Source of the DNA: an uncultured Saprospiraceae bacterium | GTDB taxonomy: Bacteria > Bacteroidota > Bacteroidia > Chitinophagales > Saprospiraceae | Assembly: GCA_937967535.1 (NCBI GenBank) | Contig: CALCMV010000037.1 | Span: 1-11,170 of the forward strand | Reading direction: 5' to 3' | Length of the DNA stretch: 11,170 nt | Shown here: in pieces, positions 7,352-11,170 of the stretch | Layout: the number at the start of each line of letters is the position of its first letter | Numbering within the stretch: position 1 is the stretch's first letter | The notes under the pieces: model-generated | The model's database searches: none | Seen by the model: only the letters and a program-made list of their open reading frames with translations | What the model was told of the DNA's origin: nothing | Translations under genes and position numbers: made by a program

Positions 7352-7477
7352 GTCATACCGTGCCCTTCCGATAGTAATCGGAACGGTATCTGTTGCATCT
7401 TGGCACGATACCAAACAGAAGCTCCGGCTTGAGATTGTGCCAAGACCGGACAGATTCCGAATCAAGTTCGGAATGAC
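7352..7477. repeat. Compact multi-stem non-coding element
   Basis: A 126-bp stretch is bounded by GTCAT (7352-7356) and ATGAC (7473-7477) and is packed with inverted repeats. Stem A: ATACCG plus TTCCGAT (7355-7360, 7366-7372) pairs with ATCGGAA plus CGGTAT (7377-7389), with a 5-nt bulge. Stem B: TCTTGGCAC (7398-7406) pairs with GTGCCAAGA (7437-7445), with an inner AAGC/GCTT hairpin at 7419-7430. Stem C: ATTCCGAA (7454-7461) pairs with TTCGGAAT (7467-7474). The 'ATTCCGAATCAAGTTCGGAATGACG' style resembles dispersed palindromic intergenic repeats in bacteria. It may be such a repeat, a small MITE-like element, or a structured leader for the gene at 7518. Confidence 0.6.
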
Positions 7478-7497
7478 GATTTATTTTTATTTTTTTA
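7454..7497 (+). terminator. Possible terminator or leader hairpin before the first repeat-protein gene
   Basis: A perfect 8-bp stem (7454-7461 with 7467-7474, loop TCAAG) is followed, after GACGA, by a T-rich run (7480-7497). It could end transcription from the T9SS gene. The U-run does not touch the stem, which lowers confidence. Confidence 0.35.
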
Positions 7498-7517
7498 ATT
7501 TTTTCAAAAACACAATC

Positions 7518-8996
7518 ATGAAAAATATAATCACCACCATACTCATCACCCTACTCACATACAGCCTGTACGCACAAGTGCCGGGCATCGGACAAGTTCC
7601 CTTCGGCATGAAATACCAAGCCGTAGCGCGTGGTGCTGACGGGCAAGCAATGAACAGCGAAGACATCACGCTGCAATTCACCATTTTAAGAGACAATACG
7701 CCTGTATTTACTGAAGTACAAGCAACCAACACCAATGATTTAGGTTTATTTGTCCTCACTATCGGCTCGGTCAATAACACCGATTTCTCCAATATCGACT
7801 GGCGACTTGGCGACCACTTTCTCAAAGTAGAAGTCAATGACGGCGGTTGGCAGGACTTGGGTACGCATCAGCTTTTGAGTGTGCCGTATGCTATGACGGC
7901 TGGGAATGGGAAAATAGTCAACCCCGAATTTAATGATGAAATTTTAAGGATTCACGGTTCAAATAGCAGCAATAATGTGGTACTTGGTGGTAATGGTACT
8001 AATAATACTCTAAACAATGGTACAATACTCGTTACAGACGAAAATAGTCAGTGGAAAGTTGCTATGCAGTCTAATCATAATTCAAATGCGGGTGATTTTC
8101 AATTGAGAGGACGTAACAATAATAATAATATTTTAATGGGTCCTGTTGACGCAGGAAATAATGCAGATTTTGGTGTATTACGTATTTTTGATGATGAAGG
8201 TGTACAAAGAGTTACAGCATTTTCAGCACCCGGAAGGGATGGTGCAGGGCTAATGGATATTCGTGGTGCTAATAACAATCTTAATTTGTCATTTGGAACA
8301 ACTGATATTAGCAATATAGATTACGGTGCTATGCGTGTTCATGCTCCAGATGGCGCAACGCGCATTTTACATTTTTCATCACCAAATAAAAATGGTGCTG
8401 GTACGATTCACTTAACGGGAGAAAACAATAGTTTCAACGTAACAATGGGAGCCACAGCCAATAATAATCATGGCAGAGTATATGTCCACGATGCTGATGG
8501 AACTATCAAAGCAACATTGGGTGTAAGAGATAATGGTAGTGGATTAGTCCAAAGCAATGATATGATTGCCGACGGTTTTATAGCCGCCCACATCAAAAAC
8601 TTCTTCATGGATCATCCCAAAGACCCCACAAAAGAAATCTGGTACGCCTGCATCGAAGGGCCCGAAGCAGCCGCCTACGAGCGCGGCACCGCACAGCTTG
8701 TCGATGGTGAGGTACGCGTAGATTTCTCGGAGCATTTTGAGTTGGTCGCTAATCCTGAAACAATGACGGTTATCCTTACACCAAACTCTGCCGCTTCTGA
8801 AGGTTTGGCAGTTATCGAAAAAACAGCTACTGGAATAAAAGTCAAAGAATTAAGAAATGGTACAGGCAATTATAAGTTTGATTGGGAAGTCAAATGTGTT
8901 CGCAAAGGATTTGAGGATTACAAAGTCATCCGCGATAAGGCAGAGATGGAGCGTTTGATTGGCATTGACCCGACAGACGGTAACACTCAAAAATAA
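7518..8996 (+). CDS. Secreted repeat protein with tail-fibre-like architecture (paralogue 1)
   Basis: A 492-residue secreted protein. The signal peptide (1-19, TYSLYA|Q) is followed by the N-terminal domain common in Bacteroidota 'tail fiber domain' proteins (about 26-130: FGMKYQAVARGADG, NTNDLGLFVLTIG, IDWRLGDHFLKVEV, LLSVPYAMTAGNG). Four Asn/Gly-rich repeats of about 47-52 residues follow (140-341), then a C-terminal domain (358-475: IKNFFMDHP, KEIWYACIEGPEAAAYERGT, GLAVIEKTATG, GTGNYKFDWEV). Alternating small and branched residues suggest stacked beta-strands, perhaps a trimeric fibre (inference). No T9SS sorting domain is visible. An in-frame start at 7437 would add 27 residues from the non-coding element; ATG 7518 gives a clean signal peptide shared with the paralogue. 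GC runs from about 32% in the repeats (8101-8160) to 70% in the C-terminal domain (8641-8700). Function is unknown; adhesin or surface fibre is plausible. Confidence 0.85.
   Translation: MKNIITTILITLLTYSLYAQVPGIGQVPFGMKYQAVARGADGQAMNSEDITLQFTILRDNTPVFTEVQATNTNDLGLFVLTIGSVNNTDFSNIDWRLGDHFLKVEVNDGGWQDLGTHQLLSVPYAMTAGNGKIVNPEFNDEILRIHGSNSSNNVVLGGNGTNNTLNNGTILVTDENSQWKVAMQSNHNSNAGDFQLRGRNNNNNILMGPVDAGNNADFGVLRIFDDEGVQRVTAFSAPGRDGAGLMDIRGANNNLNLSFGTTDISNIDYGAMRVHAPDGATRILHFSSPNKNGAGTIHLTGENNSFNVTMGATANNNHGRVYVHDADGTIKATLGVRDNGSGLVQSNDMIADGFIAAHIKNFFMDHPKDPTKEIWYACIEGPEAAAYERGTAQLVDGEVRVDFSEHFELVANPETMTVILTPNSAASEGLAVIEKTATGIKVKELRNGTGNYKFDWEVKCVRKGFEDYKVIRDKAEMERLIGIDPTDGNTQK
7935..8540 (+). repeat. 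Four Asn/Gly-rich repeat units in paralogue 1
   Basis: Units at residues 140-191, 192-243, 244-294 and 295-341 share a pattern: hydrophobic strand, GxNNxxN, hydrophobic strand ending in G, an Asn-rich turn, [HYF]Gx[ILVM]R[VI], then DxxG and a final strand. Length varies only in the Asn-rich turn and the tail. The DNA is rich in AAT and AAC codons. Confidence 0.75.
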
Positions 8997-9042
8997 CACT
9001 TCATATATTTACTTATTTTTAATTAAAAAAACAAAACACATC

Positions 9043-10467
9043 ATGAAAAATATAATCACCACCATACTCATCACCCTACTCACATATAGCCTATACGCAC
9101 AAGTACCGGGCATTGGGCAAGTACCTTTTGGCATGAAATACCAAGCCGTAGCGCATGGTGCGGACGGGCAGCCGATGAACAGCGAGAACATTGGTTTAAG
9201 GTTTAGCATATTAAGAGACAGCGAAAACGGAACAGTCATATATACAGAAGAAAGATTAGTCAATACCAATGATTTAGGTTTATTCGTCGTTACCATTGGT
9301 TCTATTAATCTTACAGACTTTTCTAATATTGATTGGCGACTTGGTGATCATTTTCTTCAAGTAGAAGTTCAAGACAATGGTAACTGGATAGACTTGGGTA
9401 CGCATCAGCTTTTGAGTGTGCCTTATGCTACAATGGCAGGAAATGGAAAGCTAAAAGACGTTAATAATCAAGATGAATTTTTGAGATTCCATGGAACAAA
9501 TGGTAGTTTTAATGTATCTATCGGGGGTAATGGTAGTAACAACAATTTCAATAATGGCACAATAAACCTCTTAGATGAAGATGGCAATCCTAAAGCCTCT
9601 ATGTCGTCCTCCCATAGTGTTGATGCAGGTACTCTTGTACTTAGCGGTGAAAATAACAATAATATTGTGACTTTAGGTTCAAATACCAGCTCCAACCATG
9701 GTACCATTAGAGCATATAGTAATGGTAATCTTAAGGTTGCCACAGGAGCAAATGCTGATGGTAATTTTGGTACTTTGACACTTTGGGGAGACAATGGTAG
9801 CCTCAATACCAACATCAGTAATCAAGGCAATAACGACCATGGAGGGATTAGAGTTTATGATGACGAAAGCCTAAATAAAGGGGAGATAATCTCTGCGCCT
9901 TCTCGCGGAGGTGCAGTTTTTATTAGAGCAAATGGAGCAAATGGTTCTCGTAATGTAGAACTATCCCCAACAGGAAATGATAATCACGGACGAGTTTGTG
10001 TATTTGATGAAAATGGTACGTCACAGATATGTTTATTTATTGATGGAAATGGCAATGGTAGCATTGCCGGCGATATCAAGAATTTCCGTATGAACCATCC
10101 GCAAAACTCTGAAAAAGAAATCTGGTACGCCAGCATCGAAGGTCCCGAAGCCGCCGCCTACGAGCGAGGCACCGCACAGCTTGTCGATGGTGAGGTACGA
10201 GTCGATTTTTCCGAGCATTTTGAGTTGGTCGTCAATCCGACTACGCTGACGGTCACACTTACGCCTTTGGATGCTGCGTCGAAGGGTTTGGCAGTGGTCG
10301 AAAAGACGGCTACGGGTTTCATCGTCAAGGAATTGGGCGGCGGTACGGGCAATTATCAATTTGACTGGCGCGTAGAGGGCGTGCGTAAGGGCTACGAAGA
10401 TTTTGAGGTGATTCGCGATAAGGCGGAGATGGAACGTATGCTCGGTATTGATACGGAAGAAAAATAA
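9043..10467 (+). CDS. Secreted repeat protein with tail-fibre-like architecture (paralogue 2)
   Basis: A 474-residue tandem paralogue of the preceding gene, 46 bp after its stop. Residues 1-37 are identical to paralogue 1, including the signal peptide, and the KEIWYA to FELV stretch (358-396) differs from it at one residue. The N-terminal domain spans about 26-135, four Asn/Gly-rich repeats 144-338, and the C-terminal domain 345-458 (KNFRMNHP, IEGPEAAAYERGT, GLAVVEKTATGF, GTGNYQFDWRV). An in-frame start at 8959 lies inside paralogue 1 and is rejected in favour of ATG 9043. The 46-bp gap has no clear terminator, so both genes may share a transcript that ends at 10499-10532; a TATATTTA box at 9004 could add a second promoter. 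No T9SS sorting domain is visible. The repeat centres are strongly diverged between the two copies. Function is unknown; the pair may form mixed fibres (inference). Confidence 0.85.
   Translation: MKNIITTILITLLTYSLYAQVPGIGQVPFGMKYQAVAHGADGQPMNSENIGLRFSILRDSENGTVIYTEERLVNTNDLGLFVVTIGSINLTDFSNIDWRLGDHFLQVEVQDNGNWIDLGTHQLLSVPYATMAGNGKLKDVNNQDEFLRFHGTNGSFNVSIGGNGSNNNFNNGTINLLDEDGNPKASMSSSHSVDAGTLVLSGENNNNIVTLGSNTSSNHGTIRAYSNGNLKVATGANADGNFGTLTLWGDNGSLNTNISNQGNNDHGGIRVYDDESLNKGEIISAPSRGGAVFIRANGANGSRNVELSPTGNDNHGRVCVFDENGTSQICLFIDGNGNGSIAGDIKNFRMNHPQNSEKEIWYASIEGPEAAAYERGTAQLVDGEVRVDFSEHFELVVNPTTLTVTLTPLDAASKGLAVVEKTATGFIVKELGGGTGNYQFDWRVEGVRKGYEDFEVIRDKAEMERMLGIDTEEK
9472..10056 (+). repeat. Four Asn/Gly-rich repeat units in paralogue 2
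   Basis: Units at residues 144-195, 196-242, 243-290 and 291-338 follow the same pattern as in paralogue 1: GxNNxxNV, an Asn-rich turn, HGx[IV]RVY-like strand, then DExG. Units 2-4 are 47-48 residues. Unit 1 of each paralogue (52 residues) is clearly most like the other's unit 1 (GGNG, NNGTI), so the repeats existed before the gene duplication. Confidence 0.7.
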
Positions 10468-10498
10468 GACAAAACACAATAAGTGTGTTTTTCAGGAC

Positions 10499-10532
10499 AG
10501 CGTGATTGTGCATAGCATAGTCACGCTTTTTT
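10499..10532 (+). terminator. Intrinsic terminator of the repeat-protein genes
   Basis: AGCGTGATTGTG (10499-10510) pairs with CATAGTCACGCT (10516-10527) around a 5-nt loop, giving a 12-bp stem with two G.U wobbles. Six T (10527-10532) follow at once. It sits 31 bp after the paralogue 2 stop and separates this unit from the cysteine desulfurase gene. Confidence 0.88.
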
Positions 10533-10545
10533 ATGTCAAAAAACC

Positions 10546-10553
10546 TACCTTTG
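10546..10553 (+). promoter_or_regulatory. -7 box for the cysteine desulfurase gene
   Basis: TACCTTTG matches the TAnnTTTG consensus. No TTG lies at the usual distance upstream, where terminator sequence is found. Transcription would start near 10558-10561, giving a leader of about 65 nt made almost wholly of the octamer repeat. An ATG at 10559 opens a three-codon reading frame (Met-Thr-Ser-stop) not in frame with the gene. Confidence 0.5.
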
Positions 10554-10560
10554 CAAGCAT

Positions 10561-10623
10561 GACGAGTTGACGAGTTCTTGAATTGACGAGTTGACGAATA
10601 ACGAAATAAACGAATAACGAACC
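10561..10623 (+). repeat. Octanucleotide repeat filling the cysteine desulfurase leader
   Basis: Eight 8-bp units run from 10561 to the start codon. GACGAGTT occurs at 10561, 10569 and 10585; CTTGAATT at 10577 keeps the register; GACGAATA (10593), ACGAAATA (10601), AACGAATA (10609) and ACGAACCA (10617) are degenerate versions. The repeat ends exactly at the gene's ATG and offers no Shine-Dalgarno sequence. Confidence 0.8.
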
Positions 10624-11170
10624 ATGCGCGTATATCTTGACCATGCAGCCACCACCCCACTTAGCGAAGAAGTTTTTGAAGCCATGTTGCCTTACTTGCG
10701 CGAGCATCACGGCAATCCATCTTCCATCCACGCCGACGGACGCAAGGCACGTACTGCCGTAGAAGATGCCCGTAAAATAGTGGCGGATTGTTTAGATGCT
10801 TCTTTGGGGGAGATTTTCTTCACTTCGGGCGGTACGGAATCCAATAATATGGCATTATTTGGTGCGGTGCGCGACTTGGGGGTGCGGCGTATCATTAGCT
10901 CGAAATTGGAGCATCACTGCGTATTCCACACATTAGAACAGCTTGAAAAACAGCAAGATATAGAATATATTTTTGTAAAAACGGATAGTCGCGGACGAGT
11001 GGATTTGGCGCATTTAGAAGAATTATTACAAGATAAAACAAAAAAAACGCTCGTCTCGCTGATGTATGCCAATAACGAAATCGGCACGCTACTCGAAGTC
11101 GAAAAAGTATCGGCTTTGTGCAAAGCGAATGACGCACTTTTTCATTCAGATACGGTGCAGGCAGTCGGGC
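10624..11170 (+). CDS. Cysteine desulfurase, IscS/NifS family (3' partial)
   Basis: The first 182 residues of a fold-type I pyridoxal-phosphate enzyme that takes sulfur from L-cysteine for Fe-S cluster assembly and tRNA thiolation. Visible motifs are YLDHAATTP (4-12), GNPSSIHADGR (30-40), the cofactor phosphate-binding FTSGGTESNN (66-75), His 97 in KLEHH (equivalent to the ring-stacking His of IscS), MYANNEIG (148-154), and HSDTVQAVG with Asp 176 and Gln 179, which contact the cofactor ring. The cofactor lysine and the catalytic cysteine lie beyond the right edge, so activity and the IscS/SufS subgroup cannot be judged fully; the N-terminal motifs favour the IscS/NifS group. The start at 10624 gives the canonical N-terminus. 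It is preceded by a strong terminator, a TAnnTTTG box and an octamer repeat, and so appears to be its own transcription unit. Confidence 0.95.
   Translation, partial: MRVYLDHAATTPLSEEVFEAMLPYLREHHGNPSSIHADGRKARTAVEDARKIVADCLDASLGEIFFTSGGTESNNMALFGAVRDLGVRRIISSKLEHHCVFHTLEQLEKQQDIEYIFVKTDSRGRVDLAHLEELLQDKTKKTLVSLMYANNEIGTLLEVEKVSALCKANDALFHSDTVQAVG

Noticed and set aside
7437..7517. Upstream in-frame start for the first repeat-protein gene
   Set aside because: It would place non-coding palindromic sequence before a perfect signal peptide; ATG 7518 matches the start of the paralogue.
7935..10056. Diversity-generating retroelement target (AAT/AAC-rich variable centre)
   Set aside because: Asn codon richness fits, but there is no reverse transcriptase, template repeat or initiation site in the window; Asn is also expected in turns of such repeats.

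Overview
The window looks like a piece of a Bacteroidota chromosome, probably from the Saprospiria side of the phylum. The supporting signs are: a type IX secretion (T9SS) C-terminal sorting domain; promoter-like TAnnTTTG boxes directly before genes; start codons without Shine-Dalgarno sequences but with AT-rich leaders; a 7TM LytS-type kinase paired with a LytTR regulator; and two proteins with the 'MKYQAVARGADG / LLSVPYA' N-terminal domain common in this phylum. Placement below phylum level is inference.

Layout. (1) 2-2875, plus strand: the 3' part of a large Dna2-like fusion of a RecB/Cas4-type PD-(D/E)XK nuclease and an SF1 helicase; its start lies before the window. (2) 2932-3837, minus strand: an Rpn-family PD-(D/E)XK nuclease/putative transposase, convergent with the helicase and divergent from the next gene. 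(3) 3929-6648, plus strand: a two-component pair, a membrane LytS-like histidine kinase and a LytTR response regulator. The 62 bp between them hold half of a long RNA hairpin with a U-tract and a near-consensus promoter that would give a nearly leaderless regulator mRNA. (4) 6838-7323: a small T9SS-sorted secreted protein, preceded by a 21-bp-phased direct repeat that fits a LytTR operator. (5) 7352-7477: a compact multi-stem non-coding element. (6) 7518-10467: two tandem paralogous secreted repeat proteins with near-identical ends and divergent Asn/Gly-rich centres, closed by a strong terminator at 10499-10532. (7) 10624 to the right edge: the N-terminal part of an IscS/NifS cysteine desulfurase, whose whole leader is an octanucleotide repeat.

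Working model (inference): the kinase/regulator pair senses an envelope signal and may control the adjacent secreted proteins through the direct repeats at 6686-6716. The nuclease-helicase, the Rpn gene and the cysteine desulfurase look like separate units. I see no CRISPR array, reverse transcriptase, integrase, tRNA or rRNA. No gene-free stretch exceeds 300 bases; the three largest gaps (6649-6837, 7324-7517, 10468-10623) all contain structured or repeated DNA. The least explained items are the long hairpin, the multi-stem element, the mosaic paralogue pair and the short-period repeats at gene borders.
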